Assembly (NCBI GenBank): GCA_037446555.1
Contig: JBBIIK010000001.1
Coordinates: 1 to 64,000 of the forward strand
Length of the DNA stretch: 64,000 nucleotides
Direction: 5' to 3'
Source of the DNA: JANWVO01 sp037446555
Lineage (GTDB): Bacteria; Acidobacteriota; Terriglobia; Bryobacterales; Bryobacteraceae
A program made the translations under genes and the position numbers. Under the pieces are notes generated by a model. That model ran no database searches and was not told the origin of the DNA. It worked only from the letters and a program-made list of their open reading frames with translations. Positions 35,366 to 43,591 of the stretch are shown here, in pieces (position 1 is the stretch's first letter; the number at the start of each line of letters is the position of its first letter).

Positions 35366-36673
35366 ATGAACCGCCGATATTTTCTGATGAGCGCCGCCGC
35401 CGGAGCAGCCGCCCGCGCCCGGGCGTTCTCGAGCCCTAATGATACCATCCGCGTGGCCGTTGTCGGCCTGCGCGGGCAAGGCAACGGCCACATCCGCGCC
35501 TACCAGAGAATGCCCAACGTCGAGATCGCCGCGCTGGTCGACATCGACGAGTCCATTCTGGACCGCCGCCTCGGCGAGGTGGAGAAGGCCACGGGCAAGA
35601 AGCCGGCGCGGTACGTCGACATCCGCAAGATGCTTGAGGACAAGACGATCGACTGCGTGTCGATCGCCACGCCGAACCACAATCACACGCTGCAAACCAT
35701 CTGGTCGTTGCAGGCGGGCAAGCACGTGTACGTGGAGAAGCCGGGCTCGCACAACGTGTTCGAGTCGCGGCAGATCGTCGCCGCGGCGAAGAAGTACGGC
35801 AAGTGCGTGCAGCATGGCGTGCAGGCGCACTCCACCGAGGGCCTTCAGGAGGCGAAGAAGCTGATCGACGAGGGCGTCATCGGCGACGTCTACATGGCCC
35901 GCGGGTTGTGTTTCAAGTGGCGCGACACCATCGGCCGCGCGCCTGAGGAGCCGGTTCCGCCCGGCGTCCATTACGACCTGTGGCTTGGCCCGGCGCCGGT
36001 CCGCCCCTTCACAAAGAACCGCTTCCATTACAACTGGCACTGGTTCTGGGACTACGGCAACGGCGACTTCGGCAACCAGGGCATCCACGAAGTGGACATC
36101 TGCCGCTGGCTGCTGGGCGTTCGCCTGCCGTCGAAGGTAAGCGCCATGGGCGGCCACTTCATGTTCGACGATGACCAGGAGACGCCCAACGTCCTGGTGG
36201 CGACCTATGAGTTCGACGTGGCCGGCAAGAAGAAGTTCATGAGCTTCGAAGTCCGACACTGGATGACCAACCACGAGGCCGGCATCGGCGAGCGTCCGGG
36301 CGGCGGCGGGGGCGGCAACACCGTCGGCAACGTCTTCTACGGCTCGAAGGGCTACATGGCCATCGACGGTTACGACACCTACAAGGTGTTCCTGGGCCGG
36401 AATGCCGAGGCCGGGCCGTCGAAGAAAGCCGGCGGCTCGCACCAGGCCAACTTCATCGAGGCCGTCCGCGCCGGCAAGCCGGAGATGCTGAACGGCCAGA
36501 TCGAGGATGGCGCCATCAGCTGCACGCTGATGCACCTGGCCAACATCAGCTATCGCGTGGGCCGCAGCCTGAAGATCGACCCGGGGACGGGAGACATTCT
36601 GGGCGACGCAGAGGCGAGCGCCCTGATGAAGAGGAACTACCGGAAGCCCTTCGTGGTTCCCGAGAAGGTCTGA
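35366..36673 (+). CDS. Gfo/Idh/MocA-family oxidoreductase, Tat-exported
   Basis: This 435-residue NAD(P)-dependent sugar oxidoreductase starts with a twin-Arg signal (MNRRYFLMSAAAGAAARARA). The Rossmann motif reads IRVAVVGLRGQGNGHI, followed by SIATPNHNHT and the catalytic HVYVEKPGSHN. The second domain contains YDLWLGPAPVRPFTKNRFHYNW and HEVDICRWLLG, common in the large acidobacterial and planctomycete subgroup. It likely oxidises a sugar or inositol derivative in the periplasm. The ATG at 35366 is chosen for the Tat signal. An intrinsic terminator follows. A paralogue lies at 59954-61243. Confidence 0.92.
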   Translation: MNRRYFLMSAAAGAAARARAFSSPNDTIRVAVVGLRGQGNGHIRAYQRMPNVEIAALVDIDESILDRRLGEVEKATGKKPARYVDIRKMLEDKTIDCVSIATPNHNHTLQTIWSLQAGKHVYVEKPGSHNVFESRQIVAAAKKYGKCVQHGVQAHSTEGLQEAKKLIDEGVIGDVYMARGLCFKWRDTIGRAPEEPVPPGVHYDLWLGPAPVRPFTKNRFHYNWHWFWDYGNGDFGNQGIHEVDICRWLLGVRLPSKVSAMGGHFMFDDDQETPNVLVATYEFDVAGKKKFMSFEVRHWMTNHEAGIGERPGGGGGGNTVGNVFYGSKGYMAIDGYDTYKVFLGRNAEAGPSKKAGGSHQANFIEAVRAGKPEMLNGQIEDGAISCTLMHLANISYRVGRSLKIDPGTGDILGDAEASALMKRNYRKPFVVPEKV

Positions 36674-36696
36674 TCTTCCGCAACCAGGAAGCGAAG

Positions 36697-36735
36697 GCGG
36701 GCAGCCTGCAGCAGGCGGGCTGCCCGCTTTTTATT
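36697..36735 (+). terminator. Intrinsic terminator after the Gfo/Idh gene
   Basis: GCGGGCAGCC (36697-36706) pairs with GGCTGCCCGC (36718-36727) and is followed by TTTTTATTT. Confidence 0.93.
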
Positions 36736-36850
36736 TCAGGCGGGGGAGCTGACGGGGCGCAGAGGGGCGGGAGGGGAGTCCCTTGCGGACGGCAGTGGAT
36801 TCGAGGCCGGAGGCACGTCGGCCGCGGGCGGGCCTGTTGGCGCAAGATGT

Positions 36851-36892
36851 TGAAAAGAAATGGCCGACTGCCGGAGGAGGAAGCAGTCGGCC
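36851..36892 (-). terminator. Intrinsic terminator of the agmatine deiminase gene
   Basis: GGCCGACTGC (36862-36871) pairs perfectly with GCAGTCGGCC (36883-36892). Read on the minus strand the hairpin is followed by ATTTCTTTTC. Its loop carries GGAGGAGGA on the plus strand. Confidence 0.8.
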
Positions 36893-36898
36893 CACGTG

Positions 36899-36934
36899 TT
36901 GGAGGAGGAGATATTCTGGATATCTCTCTTCCAA
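36899..36934. repeat. Imperfect inverted repeat with GAGATAT-N5-ATATCTC core
   Basis: A perfect 7-bp core (36908-36914 with 36920-36926) is extended outward by TTGGA/TCCAA-type pairing with minor mismatches. No T-tract follows. It may stabilise the 3' end of the leftward transcript. Confidence 0.55.
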
Positions 36935-36986
36935 TTCTGCCCACAAGACGCCCTTAGGCGCAAGTGGGAGTCAGGACAAGAAAATA

Positions 36987-38114
36987 TTATTTTGTTCTAA
37001 TCCTGCGGGGCGCGGCCGGAGGACGCCCCCAGGGGGGCGACAGCGGTTCCTGCTGAGAAAGGCAGTGGAGGGTGCCGAGGCCCCAGACGAGGTCGAGGGC
37101 GTGAATCCCGATGACCTGACGGTCCGGGAACAATTCGCCGAGGATGCCGAGGGCGCGGCGGTCTTGCGGGTCGTTGAAGGTCGGGACGAAGACGGCGCCG
37201 TTGGCGATGAAGAAGTTGGCGTAGCTGGCCGGAAGCCGCTGCCCGTCGAAGACGACGGGCGCGGGCATAGGGAGGGGAACCACGTCCGGGCGCGAGCCGT
37301 CCTCAAGGCGCAAGTCGCGGATCCGCTCCCAGTTCTCTTCGAGCGCGCGGTAGTTGGCGTCGCGCGGGTTGGACTCCCGCACGAGGACGAGCGTGCGGGG
37401 GTTGACGAAACGGCAGAGATCGTCGATGTGGCCGTGGGTGTCGTCGCCGGCGATGCCGCGCCCGAGCCAGAAGACGTTCTTCACGCCGAGCCACGCGCGC
37501 CACGCCGCCTCATGGTCCTGGCGCGTGAAGCCCGGGTTGCGCACCTGCGTTTTCGGATCGAGATAGCACTCTTCGGTGGAAAGCAGCGTGCCGGCGCCGT
37601 TGACTTCGATGCCGCCGCCTTCGGTGGTGAAAGGGCGCCCGTTCCAGCGGGCGCGAAACAGGGGCAGGCGGAGCCGCGCGGCGGCGGTGTCGGGCACGTG
37701 GCGGTCCTTGCGCCAGTTCGGATACTTGGCCCAGCCGTTGAAATGAAGGTCGACAATGGCGCGGCGGGGGCTGCCGTGCGCGCGGGTGAGGAACAGCGGC
37801 CCGCAGTCACGCATCCAGCCGCGGTCGGTGGGCAGGCGGACGAAATCGACGCGCCGCAGCACGGTGCCTGCGCGTCTCAGATATGACAGTGCCTGCTGCC
37901 CGGCGCGATCGCTGCCTGCCAGCAGCCGGACGCGCTCGCAGCGGCTCAGCTTCGCGATGAAGTCCGCCATGGCCCAGCGCACGGCGTCCAGCTTGCCGGG
38001 GAAGTCGTCTTCATTTTGCGGCCATGTGAGCCAGGTGGCTGCGTGCGGCGCCCACTCGGCGGGCATGGAGAAGCCGGCCTCGGCGGGCGTTGTCCGGTTC
38101 GCGTCAAGGGCCAT
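36987..38114 (-). CDS. aguA: Agmatine deiminase (peptidyl-arginine deiminase family)
   Basis: The 375-residue enzyme hydrolyses agmatine to N-carbamoylputrescine and ammonia in polyamine synthesis. The N-terminus has MPAEWAPHAATWLTWPQNE and LPTDRGWMRDCGPLFL (substrate-binding Asp), then TTEGGGIEVNG, DDTHGHIDDLCRF (catalytic His) and the C-terminal GTLHCLSQQEP with the nucleophilic Cys. All catalytic residues of the family are present. The C-terminal tail after QQEP is about 20 residues longer than usual and basic. The start at 38114 is chosen to match the family; the frame is open further upstream. It is divergent from a putative hydrolase gene. Confidence 0.92.
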   Translation of the reverse strand: MALDANRTTPAEAGFSMPAEWAPHAATWLTWPQNEDDFPGKLDAVRWAMADFIAKLSRCERVRLLAGSDRAGQQALSYLRRAGTVLRRVDFVRLPTDRGWMRDCGPLFLTRAHGSPRRAIVDLHFNGWAKYPNWRKDRHVPDTAAARLRLPLFRARWNGRPFTTEGGGIEVNGAGTLLSTEECYLDPKTQVRNPGFTRQDHEAAWRAWLGVKNVFWLGRGIAGDDTHGHIDDLCRFVNPRTLVLVRESNPRDANYRALEENWERIRDLRLEDGSRPDVVPLPMPAPVVFDGQRLPASYANFFIANGAVFVPTFNDPQDRRALGILGELFPDRQVIGIHALDLVWGLGTLHCLSQQEPLSPPWGRPPAAPRRIRTK

Positions 38115-38175
38115 GCCTGTATTGTCTGAAATCGGCCGCCGGGGCCGCGAATTCTGGTACAACGGGATTGGATTC

Positions 38176-38928
38176 ATGCGGGGTCTCGCCCTTCTACTTG
38201 TGGTGGCGCTGGCGGCCGCGCCCGCACGCGCCGATAGCCGCAAGCAGGAGTTTGGCGACTTCACCACGCCGCTGCCTGTGGCCCGCGGGGACCGGCTCGT
38301 CATTGGCATCGTCGGCGGCTGGGAGCGCTGGAACAACCCGACGCGCGCCATCCGGCGGACGGCCATTGCGGTCAAGCGCAAGCGCCTGCCCGGCGTGCAT
38401 GTGGAGACGGTGGAGAATCACAGCCTGGAACTGGCCGAAAAACTGGTGCAGAAGGCCTTCGACTTCGACCGCAACGGGAGGCTGGACGCAGGCGAGGCGG
38501 CGCAGGCGGAGGTGATCCTCTACGGCCAGAGTCTCGGCGGGCGCGCGGCGTTGCGCCTGAGCCGGAAGCTGCACGAGTGGGGCGTGGCGGTGCCTCTTCT
38601 GGTCACCGTGGACAGCTTCGGGCGCGACAGCTACGAAGTGCCGCCGAACGTGCGCCGCGCGGCCAATTACTACCAGCGCGAGCATCTCTACATCAAGGGC
38701 GCACCCGAGCTGCGCGCGGCCGACCCGTCGAAGACGCAGATCCTGTTCAACCGCAAGCTGACGTTCAAGAAACGAGACGAAGTGGAAGCGGACGAGCACG
38801 GCTGGCTCCAGCGCTTCTTCCTCGACGAGCACGCGCGCGTGGAGTACCTTCCCGAGCTGTGGGAGGAGATCGAGAAGATGATCGTCGAGGCCGCGCACGC
38901 GCGGCCTGCGGCCGCGGCTGGGCATTGA
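38176..38928 (+). CDS. Secreted alpha/beta-hydrolase-like protein with an EF-hand motif
   Basis: This 250-residue product has a signal peptide (about 1-20, ending ARA). A likely alpha/beta-hydrolase core shows a G-x-S-x-G elbow in ILYGQSLGGRAALRL near residue 118. Just before it, FDFDRNGRLDAGEA reads as a canonical EF-hand loop (Asp, Asp, Asn, Arg, Asp, Glu positions), suggesting calcium binding. Catalytic Asp and His partners are not certain. The product could be an extracellular lipase or esterase. It is divergent from the agmatine deiminase gene with 61 bp between start codons. Confidence 0.65.
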   Translation: MRGLALLLVVALAAAPARADSRKQEFGDFTTPLPVARGDRLVIGIVGGWERWNNPTRAIRRTAIAVKRKRLPGVHVETVENHSLELAEKLVQKAFDFDRNGRLDAGEAAQAEVILYGQSLGGRAALRLSRKLHEWGVAVPLLVTVDSFGRDSYEVPPNVRRAANYYQREHLYIKGAPELRAADPSKTQILFNRKLTFKKRDEVEADEHGWLQRFFLDEHARVEYLPELWEEIEKMIVEAAHARPAAAAGH

Positions 38929-39004
38929 TCGAAAGCTGAAAGAGGGGCCGGACTCGAGGGCGCCGGAACGGCAGAGCCCTCGCGAACGCGGCCCCGCAGC
39001 CGGC

Positions 39005-41269
39005 TCAGTTCAGCGTCATCTCGGCGCTCAGCGGCGTGTCCGCCGAGGAGCCGCCGGCAAACACGCGGAACTTGCCGCGCGGCGTCTGCCAGCCGTTGGT
39101 CTTCTCCTCGAACACCGACAGCGCCAGCGGGTGCAGCGCCACGGTGAGCGTCCGCGATTCGCCCGGCTTCAGCTCCACCTTTTGCCAGCCCGCCAGGCGG
39201 CGGAAGTTCTCGCCCGCGGAGGCAGGCAGCTCCACGTAAACCTGCGCCACTTCGGCGCCCGTGCGCTGCCCGGTGTTCCGCAGCGTGAATGTCGCCTCGC
39301 GCTTGCCTGCGTCCACGCGCAGATCCGAGTATGCGAACGTCGTATAGGAAAGCCCGAAGCCGAACGGGAACAGCGGTTCGCGCTTCATCGACTGGAACCA
39401 CTTGTAGCCGGCGCGCGCGCCTTCGGGGTACTCCAGATCAAACTGCCGCGTGTTCATGCGCAGCATCTGCGGCGCCGAGGGCGACATTGGCCCCAGATCC
39501 TCCGGGCCGCGCGCCGGGGGCTGTTCCACGAGCCGCGGCTGCGGCAGGTCGTCCTCCAGTTTCGGGAACGTGATGGCCAGTTTGCCGGACGGATTCACGC
39601 GGCCGAACAGGACGTTGGCGACCGCCTCCCCGCCGCGGATGCCCGGATACCACGCCTCCACCACCGCCGCCACGCGCCCGTGCCACGGCATCTTCACTGC
39701 CGTGCCTGTTTCGAGCACCACCACCGTGCGCGGGTTGGCCGAGGTGACGGTGGCGATCAGCTCGTCCTGCCGGTCCGGCAGCGCCAGATCCGGGAGGTCC
39801 TTGCCCTCGCTCGTGTGCTGCACGGCGAAGACGATGGCCACGGCGGCGGACTTGGCGAGGCTGGCGGCGCCGGCGATGTCCCTGCCGTCGTGATAGACGA
39901 CCTTCGCCTGCTGCGCCAGCGCCTGAATCGCCTTCAGCGGCGAGGAGCGGTGGTAGACGGGCGTCCCGAAGATGATGTCGAGAATCGAAGCGCCCGGCTT
40001 CGGCGGCGGAGGCGTGACCGCGTTGCCGCCTGCCGGGTCCACCTGCGCCGATCCGCCGCCGCTGAGTACGCCCTTGTCGGCGTGTCCACCGATCACTGCG
40101 ATCACACCCTTCATCTGCGGATCCAGCGGCAACACAGCCGGGGAGTTTTTCAGCAGCACGATGCTTGACTCCGCGGCTCTCTGCGCCACCTCGAATCCGC
40201 GGGAAATATCCGGCACCTGCCGCTGCGCCGGGCGGTCGAACACCCCGGCGCGAAACAGCGCCCAGGCGATGCGCCGCACCATGTCGTCGAGCCGCTCCAT
40301 CGGCACCTCGCCCTTCTGCACGGCAGCCTTCAGCGCCTCACCGAAGAACGTGTCGCCAGGCATCTCCATGTCGAGCCCGTTGAGCGCGGCTTTCACGGTG
40401 GAGTGCGTGGCGCCCCAGTCCGACATGACGAACCCGGGCCAGTTCCACTCCTTCTTCAGCACTGCGTTCAGCAGCCACGCGTGCTCGCACGCGTACTCGC
40501 CTTCATACAGGTTGTAGGAGCACATCACCGATCCCGGCTGGCCCTCTTTCACCGCAATTTCGAAGGCCATCAGCTCGCTTTCGCGCGCCGCCTTGCGCGA
40601 CATGCGCACGTTGACGAAGGTGCGCCCGCTTTCCTGATTGTTCAACGCATAGTGCTTGAGCAGCCCCACAATTCCCTGCGACTGCTTGCCCTGCACATAG
40701 CGCGCCGCCATGCGTCCGGCCAGCAGCGGGTCCTCGCCGAGATATTCAAAGTTGCGCCCATTGCGCGGCTCGCGCGTCAGGTTCAGCCCGCCGCCCAGCG
40801 TGATGTGGAAGCCTTGATCGCGCAGTTCTTTCCCGATCTGAGCTGCAAACTCAAATGCGAGGTCCGGATCCCAGCTGGAAGCCAGAGCCAGCCCCGAGGG
40901 CATCGCCGTCGAGTAGCGCCCCATGCGCGCTCCGCCGCCGGAGCCCAGCATCGCGTCGTTCAACTGAATGTCCGGCACGCCCAGCCGCGGGATGCCTGGA
41001 ATGAACCCGCCGCCACCGTTCGAGCGATACACCACCGGGGGCGGCGCCTGCCCGGTGAGATTCATGTCTGCGCCGAAGTACCAGCCGATGCCGTGCACCA
41101 TCTGGATCTTCTCATCCAGCGTCATCGCCTGCACCAAGAGGCGGGCGCGCTCCTCCGGCGGCAGCTTCTCGTTCGACCACGGCCCCTTGGCAGGCGGACG
41201 CGCGCCGGGAAACTGCGCCATTGCCAGCGCACCCAGCAGCAACAGAGGCACGCACAACTTCTTCTTCAT
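39005..41269 (-). CDS. Glycoside hydrolase family 3, beta-glucosidase-like
   Basis: The 754-residue secreted enzyme has a signal peptide (about 1-19), a GH3 N-terminal barrel with the catalytic Asp in GFVMSDWGATHST, a substrate-binding block LLKHYALNNQESGR, a C-terminal GH3 domain (IAVIGGHADKGVLSGGGSAQV) and a terminal fibronectin-like domain (GWQKVELKPGESRTLTVAL). It would release glucose or xylose from beta-linked oligosaccharides in the periplasm. The gene lies 5 bp after a type-B carboxylesterase gene and is probably co-transcribed, which suggests use on acylated plant glycans or glycosides. Confidence 0.94.
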   Translation of the reverse strand: MKKKLCVPLLLLGALAMAQFPGARPPAKGPWSNEKLPPEERARLLVQAMTLDEKIQMVHGIGWYFGADMNLTGQAPPPVVYRSNGGGGFIPGIPRLGVPDIQLNDAMLGSGGGARMGRYSTAMPSGLALASSWDPDLAFEFAAQIGKELRDQGFHITLGGGLNLTREPRNGRNFEYLGEDPLLAGRMAARYVQGKQSQGIVGLLKHYALNNQESGRTFVNVRMSRKAARESELMAFEIAVKEGQPGSVMCSYNLYEGEYACEHAWLLNAVLKKEWNWPGFVMSDWGATHSTVKAALNGLDMEMPGDTFFGEALKAAVQKGEVPMERLDDMVRRIAWALFRAGVFDRPAQRQVPDISRGFEVAQRAAESSIVLLKNSPAVLPLDPQMKGVIAVIGGHADKGVLSGGGSAQVDPAGGNAVTPPPPKPGASILDIIFGTPVYHRSSPLKAIQALAQQAKVVYHDGRDIAGAASLAKSAAVAIVFAVQHTSEGKDLPDLALPDRQDELIATVTSANPRTVVVLETGTAVKMPWHGRVAAVVEAWYPGIRGGEAVANVLFGRVNPSGKLAITFPKLEDDLPQPRLVEQPPARGPEDLGPMSPSAPQMLRMNTRQFDLEYPEGARAGYKWFQSMKREPLFPFGFGLSYTTFAYSDLRVDAGKREATFTLRNTGQRTGAEVAQVYVELPASAGENFRRLAGWQKVELKPGESRTLTVALHPLALSVFEEKTNGWQTPRGKFRVFAGGSSADTPLSAEMTLN

Positions 41270-41274
41270 GGGGT

Positions 41275-42972
41275 TTATCCTTTCACAGCCAGCTCCCGCT
41301 CGGCGCGGTCCGGGTGGTTCTTCACGGCGCACACGTCGTTGAAGATCATCGTCGCACCCGGGGCCTCGTTCCACGACGGCCAGCGCGGGATGCCCTTGTG
41401 GTTGGGGTCGCCCGTTCGCGCAAACCGGATCCACGCCTCGCTCATCCGCGCCGCCAGCGCCTGCGCGCGGGGTCCGCCGCCGGTCATGTGCTCGCACCGC
41501 TCGACGTTGTCGAACACAAAAGGCAGCTCCAGGCAGTGGAACGAACGAGGCCGCCCGTCGAGCACCGGCGTCTTCCAGCAGAACCAGTAATTCCATGCCG
41601 GGGCCGCCTTCAACGCCGCTTTGCGTTCCACCTGATCAATGGCCGCTTGCCGCACCGGAGCAGTGGCCATCAGCGAGAACAGGTCCAGCGGCCTGGCGCC
41701 CGGGTTGGCCTTGCGGAACGCCGCCAGCACTTTCCCGGCGCGGTCCGGGTAAAGCTCCTGCGCGCGCTTTTCCAGGTCTGCCTCGCTCATCTGCTCCATC
41801 GCCGTGTTGCCCATGGCCGAAACAAATTCGTTCATGACTGTTCCGGCGATCAGCGGTACGTGCGCCGACACCTGCGGCGCATCCGGATCGAAGGGGTGCC
41901 GCGGCAAGTCGCGCCCGTCCACCACCGGCGCCCAGCCCAGCGTCCGCCCCATGTCGCTGAGACGGATCACTGCCGGGCGCGGCGCCACCTTGTTGCGCGC
42001 CGCCACGCCCGCCATCACCAGCGTCTGCGCGGGGATCTCCGCCAGCCGCGCCAGATCGTTTCTCGAAACGCCCAACTCCGCCAGCGTCGCCGCCGCCAGC
42101 TTCGCCGCCAGATCGGGCGTTCCCAGCCGCAGCGCCGATCCGCTCTGTACAATCGCCTTGTGAAACAAGCCCTTGGCAGCAGGCATCGCCAGCAGTGCAT
42201 TCACTTTTCCTCCCCCGCCCGACTGCCCGAAGATGGTCACGTTGCCCGGATCGCCGCCGAACTGCGCGATGTTGTCGCGCACCCATTCAAGCGCCAGCAC
42301 CAGGTCCAGAATGCCCGTGTTGCCCGACGAGACGTAGCGCAAATCGTGTTCCGCCAGATATAAATGGCCGAAAACGTTCAAGCGATGGTTCACCGTCACT
42401 ACCACCACATCACCGCGCCGCGCCAGGTTCTCGCCGTGGTAGGACGGGAGCTCATGGCCTGAGCCTGCCTCGAACCCGCCCCCGTGCAGCCACACCATCA
42501 CGGGACGCTTCACGGTTCGGGAAGCACTCGGTCCCGGCGTCCACACGTTCAGCCGCAGGCAGTCCTCCCCCGGCTGGCCGTCATCCCACTGGAACAGCCA
42601 GGCCACCTCGTCACTGGCCCAGCCTTCCCGAGGGCGCTGCGGGCAAACAGGGCCATAGTGCAGACAGCTTCGAACGCCTGCCCAAGGCTCGGGCTTCCGT
42701 GGAGGCAGAAACCGCGCCGCCCCGCCCACCGGCGCGCCGTACGGAATTCCCTTGAAAGTGAGGATGCCGCGGCGAATGTAGCCTCGGACACGGCCAGCAG
42801 TGGTTTCCACTACAGCCAGCTTGTCGGATGCCATGACGGGATCTCCCGCCGCGCTCCTTTGTACCGGCATGGCTCTCGTGGGCGCTTGTCCTGCCGACAG
42901 CGCCGGCGCCAGCGCCGCCGCCTGCGCTGCGCCGAGCCAGACGCGCCGGTTCATTGTCTCGTGATTCGGCAT
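41275..42972 (-). CDS. Type-B carboxylesterase, probably Tat-exported
   Basis: The 565-residue product (559 from the ATG at 42954) begins with a twin-Arg-like leader (MNRRVWLGAAQAAALAPALS). Type-B esterase signatures follow: FKGIPYGAP, EDCLRLNVWTPG, VMVWLHGGGFEAGSG (oxyanion hole), and the nucleophile elbow VTIFGQSGGGGKV. The catalytic His region is near the C-terminus. Such enzymes cleave esters such as feruloyl or acetyl groups. It is the first gene of a two-gene unit with the GH3 glucosidase. Confidence 0.92.
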   Translation of the reverse strand: MPNHETMNRRVWLGAAQAAALAPALSAGQAPTRAMPVQRSAAGDPVMASDKLAVVETTAGRVRGYIRRGILTFKGIPYGAPVGGAARFLPPRKPEPWAGVRSCLHYGPVCPQRPREGWASDEVAWLFQWDDGQPGEDCLRLNVWTPGPSASRTVKRPVMVWLHGGGFEAGSGHELPSYHGENLARRGDVVVVTVNHRLNVFGHLYLAEHDLRYVSSGNTGILDLVLALEWVRDNIAQFGGDPGNVTIFGQSGGGGKVNALLAMPAAKGLFHKAIVQSGSALRLGTPDLAAKLAAATLAELGVSRNDLARLAEIPAQTLVMAGVAARNKVAPRPAVIRLSDMGRTLGWAPVVDGRDLPRHPFDPDAPQVSAHVPLIAGTVMNEFVSAMGNTAMEQMSEADLEKRAQELYPDRAGKVLAAFRKANPGARPLDLFSLMATAPVRQAAIDQVERKAALKAAPAWNYWFCWKTPVLDGRPRSFHCLELPFVFDNVERCEHMTGGGPRAQALAARMSEAWIRFARTGDPNHKGIPRWPSWNEAPGATMIFNDVCAVKNHPDRAERELAVKG

Positions 42973-43291
42973 GGTTGGTTCTCCGTTGAATGATCAAAGC
43001 TGCTCGAACGGTTCGATCCGCGCCGCTCCGGCTGCCCGCATCCGACAGTGCCACCGGGCTCGAAGCAGACTCCAGACTCCGTTATGAGGGTGATCATCGA
43101 AGCGGCGTTCCAGCGGGGGCAACAGGTTACCCGGATTCCGTCTGAAACTCTGGTTGCCATGCCGCTCTAGTGCCGCCCAAGCGCAGCATTCGGCAACCGC
43201 CGGATTTGCCCAAGCCACGTCACCCCATCGCGACTCAAATGGCCCCGCTGCTATCAATAGACCCATAAAAACAATAAATCGCAATTCCCTC
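42973..43291. other. Gap between the esterase and the ilv promoter
   Basis: A leftward frame of up to 96 codons (42994-43284) starts with a hydrophobic stretch, but it has no homologous pattern I can recognise and only a TTG start. I treat it as non-coding. The esterase promoter should lie here; I could not define it. The last 60 bp are AT-rich and lead into the ilv promoter. Confidence 0.45.
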
Positions 43292-43320
43292 TTGCATTTC
43301 TCTGGCTTGTACGCTAATCT
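43292..43320 (+). promoter_or_regulatory. Sigma-70-type promoter of the ilv operon
   Basis: TTGCAT (43292-43297) and TAATCT (43315-43320) are 17 bp apart. Transcription should start near 43326-43328, next to the GTG-ATG that begins the leader peptide, so that peptide would be translated from a leaderless or nearly leaderless mRNA. Confidence 0.68.
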
Positions 43321-43330
43321 GGGCTACGTG

Positions 43331-43444
43331 ATGCCCTTCGGCACGACAGTCTGTGACCCTCAGCTCCTGTCGCCGAGCGGTGTCTCCATTCTCGTCATTG
43401 TAGGGATCATTCGGATTGGAGTCGCTGTACCGGCGCCCGCCTGA
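43331..43444 (+). CDS. ilvL: Attenuation leader peptide of the ilv operon
   Basis: This 37-codon frame encodes a peptide whose residues 18-33, VSILVIVGIIRIGVAV, contain 11 branched-chain residues out of 16 (five Ile, five Val, one Leu); two Leu codons also stand at 12-13. It ends at 43444 and is followed by a terminator 28 bp later and by ilvB. Such a peptide senses charged tRNA-Ile and tRNA-Val: ribosomes stall here when these are scarce. The start is ATG 43331, or the adjacent in-frame GTG at 43328. No Shine-Dalgarno site is present, consistent with the promoter position. Confidence 0.85.
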   Translation: MPFGTTVCDPQLLSPSGVSILVIVGIIRIGVAVPAPA

Positions 43445-43487
43445 GTGACCCTACAACAAGGACAACTTCCGAGGGCCACCAGGCGGG
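43398..43487 (+). promoter_or_regulatory. Antiterminator elements of the ilv attenuator
   Basis: Two alternative 8-bp helices are visible. TTGTAGGG (43398-43405, codons 23-25 of the leader) can pair with CCCTACAA (43449-43456). CCCGCCTG (43436-43443, overlapping the leader stop codon) can pair with CAGGCGGG (43480-43487), which is the left side of the terminator. The second helix and the terminator exclude each other. A ribosome stalled on the Ile/Val codons leaves it free to form; one that reaches the stop codon covers it. Confidence 0.75.
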
Positions 43488-43511
43488 CAGATCCCCGCGG
43501 GTGGCCCTTTT
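43473..43511 (+). terminator. Attenuator terminator upstream of ilvB
   Basis: GGGCCACC (43473-43480) pairs with GGTGGCCC (43500-43507), with an inner stem GCGGG/CCCGC, and is followed by TTTTCGTT. It stands between the leader peptide and the first structural gene, as an attenuator should. Confidence 0.9.
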
Positions 43512-43591
43512 CGTTGCCGGCAGCCCCGCGGAGCGATCCCTGACCCGCAGCAGATGGTGGCTGTGACACGAAGGAGAGGAAACGACTGGTT

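Larger units (their letters stand above)
36736..36986. other. Convergent intergenic region with two further hairpins
   Basis: This gap separates the converging Gfo/Idh and agmatine deiminase genes. No gene is supported. It holds a leftward terminator (36851-36892), an imperfect AT-rich inverted repeat (36899-36934) and an AT-rich stretch just before the deiminase stop codon. Confidence 0.6.

Noticed and set aside
42994..43284. 96-codon leftward frame between esterase and ilv promoter
   Set aside because: Only a TTG start, no recognisable product and overlap with the AT-rich promoter flank.
43292..43591. T-box riboswitch before ilvB
   Set aside because: No T-box consensus sequence was found; the Ile/Val-rich leader peptide and pairing strands explain the terminator better.
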